In this document: piece by piece, positions 21,078 through 31,799 of the stretch
How the letters are laid out: each line of letters opens with the position of its first letter
Numbering within the stretch: position 1 is the first letter of the stretch
Source: Romanomermis culicivorax
Taxonomy: Eukaryota > Nematoda > Enoplea > Mermithida > Mermithidae
Assembly (NCBI GenBank): GCA_963922205.1
Contig: CAWUHX010000084.1
Location: 806,001 to 870,000 of the forward strand
Direction of reading: 5' to 3'
Length of the DNA: 64,000 nt
Position numbers and translations under genes: made by a program
Notes under the pieces: generated by a model
The model's database searches: none
Seen by the model: only the letters and a program-made list of their open reading frames with translations
Told to the model about the DNA's origin: nothing

Positions 21078-21883
21078 ATGACACAATTTTATGTTACTCT
21101 ACCAAGCAATACTGAGGCGGGTGATTCAGCATCAAATTTCAGGGTTACTTTACCACAGCGGCTGAAATTATCAGGTCATTGGGAAGTTGGCTTAGCAGAA
21201 ATTATCTATCCTGTAAGTTGGTATATTCTTGGCAGTGCAAATGATGCAAATGTGGTCAATATAGAGTTGCAGAATACTGAAATCCATGTGACTATTCCAC
21301 CAGGAAACTATGAAACAATCTATCATCTAACAAATGCACTAAACAAAGCTGTTGTTTTAGAAAAAAATGACCTGAATATAGAGATTTGTATTGTTTGTTT
21401 GAATATGATGACAAACAGAGACGAATCAAAGTAACTTCAGATTACTGGAATGTATCTGTTATTACTCTATCTAGAAGACTGATGGATCTATTAGGTTCTG
21501 ATGATAGAATAATTTTTAACAAATATCTGGTTGGAGGAGAGGAATATACAACAATAGATGATCATAGAGCTTCCCGACTCGGCAGACACAAGCCAGATCT
21601 ATCTGCTCATTTTGAAACCTTTTATGTTTACTGTAACATTGTTGAAAACTAAATTGTTGGAAACACAGTGGCTCCATTATTACGCATCATAGATGTGCAC
21701 GGAAAGCATGGCAGTGTTATAAATAGAACATATGACAATCCTCATTACATACCTGTACTCCTCAAAGATGTTAGTCATATTGAAATCAATATAAGGACAG
21801 ATACAGGAGAATTCTTATCATTTGAATTTGGTAAAGTTGTCGTGAAGCTGCACTTTCGGAAAAGCTCTTACATATTCGATTAG
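21078..21883 (+). pseudogene. Penton-like minor capsid protein, disrupted
   Basis: Homologue of Polinton penton protein (single jelly roll). The N-terminal half has LPSNTEAGDSASNFRVTLP and LSGHWEVGLAEIIYP; after a frameshift near 21380 the middle has WNVSVITLSRRLMDLLG and YVYCNIVEN, then a TAA at 21650-21652, then APLLRIIDVHGKHG, YDNPHYIPVL and the C-terminal FGKVVVKLHFR. The stop replaces a Gln that is retained in the old copy, so it is probably a C-to-T change. One frameshift and one stop inactivate the gene. Confidence 0.8.
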
Positions 21884-21884
21884 A

Positions 21885-22352
21885 ATGCATTCAGTATATC
21901 TACCAGAAAGTACTGCATACTGGCTGTCATTTTATGAAAGTTCATTGGGAAGTCAACAACAGTATCAGCTAGGAGGTGAATTACCTGCTTTCCGAGCTTA
22001 TGCCGCCTATCACAGAGGTGCGGGATTAGGTAGTTTCTTCAAAAGTCTGTTCAGAATGGCTATGCACTTACTAAAGTCAGCAGGGAAGCAAGCATTGACA
22101 ACTGGATCGAGAATAGCTGCAGATCTGGCTGATGGTGGACCCTTATCAGACAGCATGAGAGAACATGGCCGAAAAGCAGTGAGTAACTTACTACATCAAG
22201 CTGCAGATAAAATTGTACAAAAGGGTAGTGGCTTAAGGCATACCCCAAAGCAGAAAACATATAAAAGGAAGAGGATGCATTCTCTTACTCCAGTTCATAA
22301 AAAGAAAAGCTTGCGTAAAGTGGTTGGTTTGAGAGATATTTTTACCAAGTGA
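21885..22352 (+). CDS. Small basic virion-like protein between penton and major capsid genes
   Basis: A 155-residue protein, intact, starting one base after the penton stop and ending 2 bp before the major capsid ATG. It has a Gly-rich GAGLGSFFKSLFRMAM segment, a helix with LLKSAGKQALTTGSRIA, and a lysine/arginine-rich C-terminus (KQKTYKRKRM, HKKKSLRK). The same protein is in the old copy (5770-6175). Position, size and charge recall small adenovirus-type core or cement proteins; the assignment is not firm. Confidence 0.65.
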   Translation: MHSVYLPESTAYWLSFYESSLGSQQQYQLGGELPAFRAYAAYHRGAGLGSFFKSLFRMAMHLLKSAGKQALTTGSRIAADLADGGPLSDSMREHGRKAVSNLLHQAADKIVQKGSGLRHTPKQKTYKRKRMHSLTPVHKKKSLRKVVGLRDIFTK

Positions 22353-22354
22353 AT

Positions 22355-23743
22355 ATGAGCAAAGTATTACATGAAGGCTCACTACCAAGTACAAAAAGTG
22401 AGCTTGACTTGTTCACAGTACCACCAACACAAGTGGCTATAAAACGATCATTCTGGTCAGAAGTACAACTCCAAAATCCATGTACTAATGAAGGACCATA
22501 TGAATTCAAACTGTCCCCAGATTTTTACATGTTGGATTTATCAAAGAATTATGTATACTTTGTGTTACGCATAACAAAACCTGATGGCAGCGACTGTAAA
22601 GTCACCCAAAATGCTGATACTAATGCATATGATTGAGATTTAGTTTTACCAGTTAATCTGATAGGAAAGACATTCTTTGGCCAAATCAAAGTGTTTCTCA
22701 ATGGAAAATTATTATCTGACAGGTAAATTTGTTTTTCATTTTGTAGTTGTGTTATGCATTGATTTTTTTAATTTTAGTGGCGATAAATATGCTTATAGGG
22801 CATTGATGGAGACCGAACTAAACTTTAGTACTGATGCAAAGTGTAGCCAACTGCGAGCCGGCATCTACTATGCAGATAAAGATCCTGAAAACAACCTGGA
22901 TGGTAAGCAACATGAATGCACATCTTCAAAAACAGTGCATGGGTTGAAGTTATGGCACCACTCCATGTTGACTTGTTAATGCAAGATCGGTTTTTAATTA
23001 ATCAATGTGAATTGCGTGTTGAGCTTCACCGCAACAGTGATACATTTTGCATTATCGACGATGGAAATGAAATTACCACTCCTAAATATCAAATAAAAGT
23101 TAAGCAGATGTCCCTTTTTGTGCGTAAAGTAGAAGTATCTGAAAGCATCATCATGGCGATTGAATCAATGCTTCAGAAAACAAGCGTAAAGTATCCCATT
23201 AGAAGAACCCAAATAATGAGCTTGTTAATTACAGAGAATAGATGCGCAACACCTCTAAACTCCCTATTTAATGGTATTTTACCCAGACGATTAGTTATTG
23301 GCCTAGTTTTGGCTGAAGCAGTAAGGGGTACTTACAAAACTAATCCATTCAGTTTTCAAGATTTTGGTTTATCAGAAATCAAAATTACTTGTGGTACTAC
23401 AGTAGTTCCATCTGTTCTGTACAAATTGGATTTTGAACAAAATAGCTTCGTGAAAGCCTACACACAGATGTTTGAAGGCCTGAACATTGCCGGGGATGAC
23501 AGAGGAAATATGATTAGTATGAATCGTTTCAGAAATGGGTCTAGCGTCTTCGTTTTTGAGCTAGGAAGTGATGGTTCAGACTCATCCATATGGGAATTGG
23601 TGCATGAAGGAACAACAACTCTAGAAATGTTATTTGGTAGAAATTTACCTGCTGGTGGAATTGAATGTATTGTATATGCAGAGTTTGATTCTCTATTAAT
23701 GATTGATCATACTCATCAAGCTTATATGGATTACACAGTTTGA
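22355..23743 (+). pseudogene. Double-jelly-roll major capsid protein, disrupted
   Basis: The gene for the hexon-like major capsid protein. Landmarks: PPTQVAIKRSFWSEVQLQ, NYVYFVLRITKPDG, then a TGA at 22634-22636, FFGQIKVFLNGKLLSD, an intron of about 58 bp (22722-22779 region, GTAAAT to TTTTAG), RALMETELNF, a frameshift near 22910, AWVEVMAPLHVDLLMQDRFLIN, RRTQIMSLLI, and a C-terminus ending MDYTV. PLHxDxxxQDR is typical of Polinton capsid proteins. One stop and one frameshift break an otherwise full-length gene of about 440 residues. The start at 22355 aligns with that in the old copy. Confidence 0.8.
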
Positions 23744-23775
23744 TAAATGTCATTTGTATGTTGTTTTGATTGATA

Positions 23776-23781
23776 AATAAA
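23776..23781 (+). terminator. Poly(A) signal after the major capsid gene
   Basis: AATAAA 33 bp beyond the capsid stop codon, in the 74-bp gap before the convergent antisense gene ends at 23818. Confidence 0.5.
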
Positions 23782-23817
23782 ATCAATGTTGTGTCATTCT
23801 CATCTTTATTAAGATAT

Positions 23818-24693
23818 TTAGACAATATCAACAGATACAATATTAGAAACAATATCATCCATCATCTTTGCTGTTTCACATTCTGGTTCTTTGATACATT
23901 GAAAAACAATGTCACTCATGCATTTTTGGCGGATACTTGTACGGAGGAAAATTTCATCCAAAACCTTGGCAAAGTGGTCACTGTAATCTTCACAATCGGC
24001 ATACTTCTTTGTACACATTTTCTTGAAAGCTTGTTTCACTTCTAGAGAATCTTTGCTCAATGTAGAGAAGACATCACTCAGTTTGTCTAGTAAATTGTGC
24101 TCCTCAAAAACATTGAAACATGTATGATATGGCTGCACAAATCCATGGTTATTAAAGCAGCCAAAGCATGGATAGATATCGCTGACTCTTCATCTGGCAA
24201 CTAGTGCTGAACACGTCAGAAATAGCTGCTGAATTTTGATCAATTTCTTCAAGTGTGTCTTTTCATCCATAGTTTCATTGCCTGGGCTTTGATTTCCAAT
24301 TGCGTACACTTTCCAAATGGCATCCATGACGTAATCAATTTGTTTTGCAACTGAAGTCCAAGCCTCAAATTGCTCAAAAGCAATCGTAAATGACTTTTTA
24401 GTATATGTATTGTCAAAAACTAAAATATTATGGGGCGGCGCTGTATTCGCGTTTTGTTTCATAGTCAAATTATAACCCAAATCATACTCTGTCTACCTTC
24501 CACTTTTGGCTTTAGGAAGTAAATCCTCCGAGACTTGCACAAGCTTTTTATATTGCGGGATGATCAAAGTCATACCATTTTTTGTGGGTATGACTTGATT
24601 GTTCTCAATAAAGCATCTCCTAAAGAGAAAGTTGTCATAATTTTTGTGAGCCGATATCAACAAATAAATATCAGAGCCGAGACACAACTGCAT
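23818..24693 (-). pseudogene. Antisense accessory gene with PC4-like N-terminus and Cys-rich C-terminus
   Basis: Three open pieces on the minus strand are in the same frame, separated only by stops at 24493-24495 and 24190-24192, so they form one 291-codon gene. The first piece has FLFRRCFIENNQVIPTKNGM followed by TLIIPQYKKL, matching the PC4/SUB1 single-strand DNA-binding pattern (basic strand, then PxKxGxxLxxxQYxxL). The C-terminal part is rich in cysteine (CFGCF, KKMCTKKYADC, RQKCMSDIVFQC). It is the only gene facing against the others in this element. A PC4-type protein could act in replication or transcription; the match covers only about 40 residues. Confidence 0.45.
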
Positions 24694-24959
24694 TTTGAAA
24701 AAAGGAGGAGCATAAATGAAAAAATCTTTGTTGACAAGACTTGTACACCCTAAAATAATCAGTATGTTGATATTTTGTCATGAAAAATTAGCAACACTTG
24801 TGAATCATAATTTACATTCATTACTGTAAGTTTCTGATCCAAGCAAAATTGTTATTTGTGTACCATTCCCTTCCAAAATGCATCAAGTTTGAAAATATGA
24901 ACCAGTTTTTCAGTACGATGGAAAAAGCTGCATCATTACTTTGCTTCAAATAACCAGTT

Positions 24960-25285
24960 GCATATTAAGAGAGTTTGGAAAGGGAAGAAGTAAGTTTCAT
25001 TGATTTGTCTACGTGAGATTTATATACAAGAACCAGTTTACAGATAAAAAACAAACTACACAGTACAAAACGTCAAGCTGGAAAGTAAACATCAAGTTCC
25101 CTGAGAAATCTATTTTTAGAACACGCAAGAGGTAGAGGCTATACTTTATCAGTTTGTCTATGTGAGTTTTATATACAAGAACCAGTTTGATATGCATTAA
25201 GAAACAAGGCACGCAAGCTGAAAAGTAAACATCCAGTTTTTAGAAAATGCGTGGGTGGCGGTCTGAAGGGGCCAGAGGTACTACT
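24960..25285. repeat. Right terminal inverted repeat of younger Polinton
   Basis: Reverse complement of the left repeat; about 200 terminal bases are highly similar (GCGTGGGTGGCGGTCTGAAG near the end) and the inner part diverges. It also contains two imperfect tandem units. Between 24694 and 24960 no gene is seen. Confidence 0.9.
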
Positions 25286-25291
25286 AACAAT
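25286..25291. repeat. Right target site duplication AACAAT
   Basis: Perfect copy of the six bases at 10394-10399, immediately after the final CT of the element. Confidence 0.9.
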
Positions 25292-25636
25292 CCTACAAAA
25301 ATAGAATAAGATTCAATTATTTTCAATTCCAGTAGTCACAGTTTAGCAAAACACCAAAACTGCGTAACTTTTTTACATCCCAAAGGTAACTTCACAACGT
25401 AAATGATTGCAAGCCTTAGCTATGTCCTTCTAACAGGTCTTGACTTTGGGCCAAAAGTGAGTCTAAAACAAATCAGCCATCTCTCATTTCTGTTTGTTGG
25501 TTAGTATTTTACCTCAAATAAAAAAATATTATAATTAAATAGGTAAATAAAATAGATATAAAATTTTTACATTTTACTTTATCTTGTACCATTCTGACAA
25601 AAACTTCAAATGCTGCAGACATTATAATTATAATTG

Positions 25637-26143
25637 TCACAGAACAAGCAAATTATAGAAAAACGACCAACCTCTTCCGAAGTTTCGACTAAAGTGATGA
25701 TGATGTATCCTAAAACATTTTTTCTGACTACATAAAAAATCTATAGTATTAATGTATCGTAACCTAGAACCTGTGATGTACAAGTTTTGAAACTTATTAG
25801 TACAGCTACAATAAGAAAATGCAGTAGGATTGAATATATATATTTTGAAAAGTGCATGTAGATGCATAAATTGACCATCATTTGGAGGACATTGTAAAAT
25901 TTTTTCTACAAAATGTAGCAAGCGTGTTATGTGCAATTTATAGTTTTCCCATAAATATTCCCAAGCTGTAGAATTTTCTGTATTTGGTATGATAAAATTC
26001 CTACCATTTACAGTTTCTCCATTTTCATAAATTTTGAGAGGATATTGTAACCATACAATAAAAACAGATATAAAAAGAGTTACTATAACACCATTAAGAA
26101 AGGTGTATTTACTGCATAGCATATTGATAAATAAATAAATCAT
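25637..26143 (-). CDS. Old Polinton Cys-motif protein with N-terminal hydrophobic segment
   Basis: A 168-residue open frame, one of the few still open in the old copy. It begins with a hydrophobic stretch (GVIVTLFISVFIVWL, residues ~17-31) that could be a signal anchor, and then has LLHFVEKILQCPPNDGQF, which aligns with HLRNFLRNAIWCRPGQGQF of the younger secreted protein; a later YCSC may match its CC. Position between ATPase and the CEIC protein is the same in both copies. The C-terminal part is poorly conserved and may be out of frame. The 345 bp between 25292 and this gene hold nothing recognisable. Confidence 0.45.
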   Translation of the reverse strand: MIYLFINMLCSKYTFLNGVIVTLFISVFIVWLQYPLKIYENGETVNGRNFIIPNTENSTAWEYLWENYKLHITRLLHFVEKILQCPPNDGQFMHLHALFKIYIFNPTAFSYCSCTNKFQNLYITGSRLRYINTIDFLCSQKKCFRIHHHHFSRNFGRGWSFFYNLLVL

Positions 26144-26187
26144 AAGATCTGACTAACTTGTAAAAAGTTTTTTGTAAAAATGAAAAA

Positions 26188-26850
26188 TTATTCAAGTGTA
26201 TATAAAATCATGTGATTATTGTTATAAAATATATTAGGCCTAAGTCGATATTTTTTAGGACACATCTGTGTAGGATCTATTAGTAAATAACCATACGGTA
26301 TACTGGTAGCATCCTCATACGCTTCCATGCAATAATTTGAACTAGTTGGGAAAATCAGTCCAGCCAATGTATGAATTTGCAATCTAGTGCTAGGAGTTTT
26401 TAAACGAATCAAATATTGAGTGTTTATTCTACTTTTATGCATTCCATCAAAAAATGCATTCTGAACTCTATGTGTAATTGATAGGTTTCAATGATGCAAA
26501 CCCTGAGTAAAAAACTGAGTTAAACTTTGATCATTTTTCATCTCTTGCATCATATCATGTATAATCAATAGTTCAGGTGTGTCTTTACTTTTTTGAAGTT
26601 CATCCAAGTTAGGTGAACCTTGAACAAATTCCACATATGAACATTTTTGAACTAATTCATCATAAGCTTCTTGCTATTCCAAGTAACACCAATAAATTTT
26701 TACAGAAGCAGGGTGAAAAATTTTTTCACAAAAATTGCTAGTTTTTTAACAAATTGAGTTTTTCCTGATTTTGTTAGAGCAGAAACTATGAAATTAAATA
26801 GGTGCTTCCATATATAAAACTCAACCTCCAGATCTGACATCTTTCGACAA
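26188..26850 (-). pseudogene. Old Polinton packaging ATPase, decayed
   Basis: The C-terminal part (26442-26188) is open and matches the younger ATPase: KSRINTQYLIRLK, RLQIHTLAGLIFP, YEDATSIPYGYLLIDPTQ. Upstream pieces include LLIIHDMMQEMKND (Walker B with Asp-to-His change next to the catalytic Asp) and, in a third frame, a TKSGKT Walker A. Stops and frameshifts separate these parts. Confidence 0.75.
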
Positions 26851-27204
26851 AAACCAACCACTATTTTACTTGAACAGTTTTTAAAAATGATTTTATTTAA
26901 GTGGAATGTTATTTATAATTACGAAATTACAATAGAATAAAACATTAATAGTTACATAAAACATGATACATTAAAGATAATTCCCGTAAAGCATCAAAAC
27001 TAAATGATTGAATAAAACAAAATACAGTGTAAATTAGCTTGCTTAACTGCGTAAGCATACAGTATGCATTCTATGGTAATACATGGTTATTTTTTGCAAA
27101 AATAAGATACATCCAATGGATATATAAAAACATATTAAGCATTAAATAATTAATTAATTAATTAAGCATACAAACTATAATATAGTGAGTAAATAAATAA
27201 AACT
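26851..27204. other. AT-rich gap upstream of old ATPase
   Basis: Very AT-rich with a (TTAA)n-like run near 27.15 kb. The polymerase gene expected here by comparison with the younger copy is not seen, so it was lost or the element differed in layout. Confidence 0.4.
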
Positions 27205-27779
27205 TTACAATTTATGATTAATAAACTCATGCAGTATTTTGATAGCAACATCATCATCAAAAGCATAATGATAACCCTCAACAATAAAATGAGCTACAGT
27301 ATCTTTAACAATCGTACGACCTATCCCTGTATGTGGAATACAGCAAAATATATCAATTATCTGTTTGAAAGTGCAAAGACAATAGTAACCTTGAACCTCG
27401 TCTATAACATACTCAAAACAGTCAATAATAAAACCCATCTTTTCATACAGACAATCAACTGTTGTTATAATTGCATTATTATATATGGAATGATGCCTCA
27501 GACACTGATGATCCTCAACATTTCCTACATCTTTTGCACAATAACAGTCAAAAATACAACTCACAAAAATGTTTTGTATATCCAGTTCAGCACATAGTTC
27601 AGCACATAAAACAATTTTTCACCTTTTACTACTTGCTCATCAAAAAACCACAGAATATATAAACCCGGAACACATAATTCGCAAATACGGCCAGTTTTGG
27701 CATCCAGAGAACTCATATCCAAAGATGAATCATAGTCTGGATCATTGAGGTAGTCGATGAAGAGCTTATTAACAAACAT
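27205..27779 (-). CDS. Unrecognised ORF at right edge of old Polinton, one frameshift
   Basis: From an ATG at 27779 the minus strand is open to about 27565 and continues in a second frame to a stop at 27205, giving about 190 residues. The first part is acidic (DPDYDSSLDMSSLD) with CELCVPGLYILWFFDE; the second has many Cys and His (CIFDCYCAKD, EDHQCLRHH, CLCTFK). A perfect 12-bp tandem duplication (GTTCAGCACATA) sits at 27583-27606, near the frame change in a T run. No family is recognised. It may be an accessory gene of the old Polinton, as it reads in the same direction and ends its recognisable sequence. Confidence 0.4.
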
Positions 27780-27782
27780 TAT

Positions 27783-28500
27783 TTGAGTGCTAACTGTCCC
27801 GCTGATATTAAAAATCCCACTAAAGTGACAAATCACACTTTATTGTCTGGGGTTTATCCCAAGGCACTACAAGCTGGTTCTACCAAAAAAGAAGTTAATC
27901 AGTGGGATGATTTAAGTGATCCACAGGACAGGGATACAATGAATCAGCAAGTAAACAGGACCAATGATGTGAACAACCAACTGCATACAGAAATGTTGCA
28001 AGGGGTTTCATTCTTTAAACTGACATATCCAGTAGATGTTGTGTGGTATATCACAGCAGGTCTTGCCATGAAAAAGATTCCTTGGCAGGACTGGTCGAAG
28101 GAGTTACAATCGTTTCAACTTGGAACTGACTGCTATGAACGAGGGGAAATTGACACCAGTATGCCTAAGTATGACAGAGGTCATTGGATGGCTGACTTGA
28201 GGAATTATGAGCATGTCAATGACTCAACAAAGTTTTCTACATTCGAGAAAGCATGCAACTTAATTCCTCTACCATTCTTTGTTTTCTGACCACATAGCCA
28301 TGCCAAGTACAATTACATACTGAGGAAATTATTGGATTATATTGAATTATAATTTCCTCAAATCCCACTGGAGGAGGATTCAGAGTTAATTAAGAAAATG
28401 GCATGGAAGACTGATGATATAGTTCCCCAAAATTAAGACATAGTAGCTTCCTTACTGCCAATGGAACACAAGCATGCTGTGAAGGGTGCTAGGGTTAGGA
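27783..28500 (+). pseudogene. Unrecognised degraded ORF, possibly LTR-element sequence
   Basis: The plus strand is open to 28289 and then continues in another frame with stops to about 28500. The predicted protein is rich in Asp, Asn and Trp (MKKIPWQDWSKELQSFQLG, ERGEIDTSMPKYDRGHW) with no known motif. It begins where the old Polinton genes end, so it may be the interrupted LTR element resuming, but no homology to retroviral proteins was seen. Confidence 0.3.
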
Positions 28501-28749
28501 CCTGACAAAATCGGCTTGGTTTTATGCCTATTTGGTTCCACTTGCAGAAAAAAATAGGTTCACTGATCCAAACAGAAAAAGCAAAGGACAATATAACCCA
28601 TAATAGGTATTATTGGACCAACTTACTTTTTCATGTAAGGTTCTACTATTTGGAATTCAGAGCCAAGACCCTGTCGCTGGGATATGGCCTGTAACCAGAC
28701 ACCCTGACTCTGAAATCCAACTAGGTCAGATGTATATCGACAGATTATT

Positions 28750-31270
28750 CAATGCATACATATAAACTTTCTGAAAAATCTATTCACCAGAGGTCTCTGC
28801 CCTCAGAATCTCCTATGGCTACTTATTATTATGGAAATAAATCCAAACAATCCGATTTCAAGACAAAATCTGCAGCTAATTCCAAGAAAGTGTTTCTCAT
28901 GCGAAAACTTGCTCTGTCCCTCAATTTTTGCTCTGTTCTGGCTCTTCGAGAGACAAAAGAGAGGAAATGGATTCCACGAAATTTTCTCTGATGGAGAGAT
29001 GCTCTGAGAGCCAGCTCTGTTGGAGAGCAGCTCTGTGAAATGGCTCTGCAACAGACAGTTTAGAGCCGAATAGGTTCCACGAACCAAAAAAGTGCTCACG
29101 CAAGCAAGAAGCCTGCTAGGGGCTGGCTTACGACTGTCTCTGTTTTGTATCTTTTACATTTTTACCATGTATTAGGTCACAAATTAAAACTGCGTTATGC
29201 TGTAGAGTAATTATTCATGTTTTGAGTTGTTTATAGCTCCTCTCTTTTGCAATGTTTTGCCCGTACGGCAATTTTAAAGAAAAGTTTTATAAAATATTGT
29301 TTTTTCGATTTAGCATTGCAGATCCAAAAATTGACATTTTTGTTGAGAACGGAGCACCGAAGACACAGTTAAACGACATTTTTTATGGAAGGGGTCATCA
29401 ATAACCAGAAATTATCTCTGAAAGAAAGACAATAAAGAAAATAAATCGATTTTTTCGACTAAAAAGCTCGCAAATCACTTCAAAAAGTAGTATCATCTAC
29501 AAAACCATGAAAAAACCGACAACCCAAAAATTGACATTATGACCTTTTTTGCTTCAGAAAACACAATTTTTCAACACAATTTTACCATTTCTGACTGTTT
29601 TTTCCTAAATTACCTGTCAAAGGATTGCCATTTTAGTTGATTTTTTCTTCAAAAATTAACACTTCCACCAGGAAATTGATCATCTTGATCGCATACTTGT
29701 AAGAGCTCCGGATCGTTGTGTACACAATCAAAGCCATTTTTAGGGGGATGGAGTAGACAACTTTCTGAAGTCAAAAGGAGGGGGTCACACAATGCTCAAA
29801 AATGTGTTTTCTGATCAAAAAATGTACAAATCACGCCCTTGGTGATCAATTAATTTTTACTTTAAAAATGATAGTCCGCATTATTGATGCAAAGCGCCAA
29901 AAAAATTTCTCTCAAGCCATTTTTTTGCCCAAAAAAGTGATTTTCGACCAAAAAATATGTATTTTTGGTCGATTTCTGGCCTGTCAACAATTGGAAGTTG
30001 TGGGAGTGAGTCGTCGACAACTGCATATACGATTAAAAATTTTAGAGGACATTTTTGACCGTTTTTGTAGAGAAATAACTATTAAGTGCACGAAAAATAA
30101 CTTTTCTGACTTTCTCGTTCAGAAACCATTATTTTCGACCATAAATCTGACAATTTTGAAAGTTTTATATTTCGAGATAGGACCACATTGTACTAAATAG
30201 CTGACATTATCAATTGTTTTTTATATGAAGATTTCTATTTTGCATAGAAACATTGACGTTTTCCAGGGTTTTTTCTTAAAAGACATACCTGTAATTCGTT
30301 GGTCAACTTGGTCAACCCTATACACAACCCCCAAACTCAGACATAAGAAAAAAGTGACTTTTTGGTGTTTTTTGGGAACATTTTCGACTTTTTTCAACCC
30401 CCCCCCCAAATTTCGCAAATTTCGGTAAGCCACCCCAAAGTTTTGGGTTTACCCTCCCAAATGGTCGGACCTCTTACAGATACGTTCAAAAAGGACAACT
30501 TTTTTCACCAAGAACTAAAGTTTTCAACCTTTTTTTGTTCCGAAAAGAATTTTGTGCAGAAATTTCTTGACGGTTTTTCAGAAATTACCAGTTCCTGCTA
30601 AAAAATGATAATTTTGACCATTTTTCTGGTTCAATAATGTCCCTATTCCGCGAGAAATTTTCACTTGTAACCAAATCTGAATATTTCCTAGCAAAGATTG
30701 ACAATTGTCACCATTTTTCGTTCGAAAGTCACAATTTTTTAGCAAAAGTTGATATTTTCAATTGTTTTTTGTTAAAAAATCATTATATTCATGCGAAAAA
30801 TTTCATACTTTTGACTGTTTTCTATTCAAAAATAAGCATGGTCTAAAAATTAAAATTTTTTCATCATTTTTTGTTAAAAACTCCCCATTTTTCACCATTT
30901 TCTGCTCAAAAATCAATATTTTTCATGGAAAAATTAAACTACTTATTTTATAAATAGTCAGCCATATAGAAAATTAGCATAAACACAGAAATGCAGGCCA
31001 AAATTGCTTTAAACCCATTGAAGAGATAAAAAATTAATCAGAAAAGCACTAAAGTGTCAAAAATGACGTAAATTTTTATTGCAACCCTGTTTCTCTTTTT
31101 GCTCTAATTGTGCTTTCTTTTTTGCTCTTGTAAGCAAGCTCACGAGCACATTTGTAGAACGGATTTCCAGAGCCAACTCAGAGTTGTCTCTCGAGAGACT
31201 GCCTCAGCCGAGCCGAAAAACTGGCTCCGTCTCTGCTCTAAACTGGCTCTCGTGGAACTAGCTGCTGATA
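28750..31270. repeat. Low-complexity block with CTCTG/GAGCC-rich ends
   Basis: Both ends (about 28790-29110 and 31080-31260) are packed with GCTCTG, GAGCCA and CTCTCGAGAG-like words, with partial inverted similarity including GTTTAGAGCC on the left and GCTCTAAAC on the right. The middle, 29.4-30.95 kb, is a degenerate array of ~50-bp units of the form TTTTCGACC...TTTTTGTTCAAAAA. It could be a foldback-type element, but ends and target duplication were not defined. Open frames here are repeat sequence. Confidence 0.35.
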
Positions 31271-31797
31271 TACTTGATGCTGATGATGAATCAAAAGTTT
31301 GATCAGTTCAAGTGGATGAGGATGATATGGGATTGTAGAGTGAGGAAGAGGCAGATTCGGCACTCCTGGGAGAGGAAGGCTGCAAACAGGTCAAAGACAA
31401 AGATGCATTATTGTATATTTTGATCATCGACCCAGAGGTAGCTGAATCGGTGCTTGCATCATCTTCCCTCACACAGCTGCAACCATAACCACAAGTTGTG
31501 ACACAGCTGCAGACAGAGATGATGCCCCCAACAGGTTTACCTGTGCCACGAGTGATACAAGTATCTACTATGGATGCGAGTCAGTACTTGTCCAGCATAG
31601 AAAACCACGCCCAATTGGAAGAAATTCCGATTGCCCAGGATGAGCAGAACATGTATGACGAAGTGTATATAAGTCAATACATAGATGCTGAAGGTGCAAA
31701 GAAAAAGGAAGATGAGCAGTTAGCTGTGGCACCTATCCATACTGCAGTGGAGACACCACAAGATTTAGCAGCCTGGCTGGCTGAAGAGGAAAAGTAA
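31108..31797 (+). pseudogene. Degraded acidic protein remnant
   Basis: A single reading frame runs from 31108 to 31797 interrupted by TGA, TAG and TAA stops. It encodes an acidic, Gln-rich protein (DILDADDESK, SEEEADSALL, AQDEQNMYDEVY, a final AAWLAEEEK). The start overlaps the CTCTG-rich repeat end. Family unknown; composition would fit a retroelement gag or a transcription-factor-like linker. Confidence 0.3.
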
Positions 31798-31799
31798 AT

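Larger units (their letters stand above)
10400..25285 (+). mobile_element. Younger Polinton/Maverick, complete ends, 14,886 bp
   Basis: The element starts AGTAGTACC and ends GGTACTACT. It has inverted termini of about 325 bp and a perfect 6-bp target duplication. It encodes the Polinton hallmark set: protein-primed DNA polymerase B, packaging ATPase, retroviral-type integrase, adenain-like protease, penton and major capsid proteins, plus several accessory genes. All genes but one run on the plus strand, with short gaps or overlaps from 17.5 to 23.7 kb. Polymerase, penton, major capsid, one Cys-motif gene and the antisense gene carry stops or frameshifts. It was inserted into the old Polinton between the Cys-motif gene and the CEIC protein gene. 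Confidence 0.95.
2821..27780 (-). mobile_element. Old Polinton/Maverick copy, minus strand, decayed and interrupted
   Basis: Read on the minus strand from right to left, this stretch carries remnants of packaging ATPase (26.85-26.19 kb), a Cys-motif protein (26.14-25.64), then, after the inserted younger copy, two conserved Polinton proteins (10.19-9.0), integrase (9.0-8.2), adenain-like protease (8.15-7.8), penton (7.29-6.36), small basic protein (6.18-5.77) and major capsid protein (5.71-4.31). This is the gene order of the younger copy. The left end starts AGTAGTA, like the younger copy. A matching right inverted repeat was not found and no polymerase gene is recognisable to the right of the ATPase, so the right end near 27.78 kb is uncertain. 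Confidence 0.8.
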
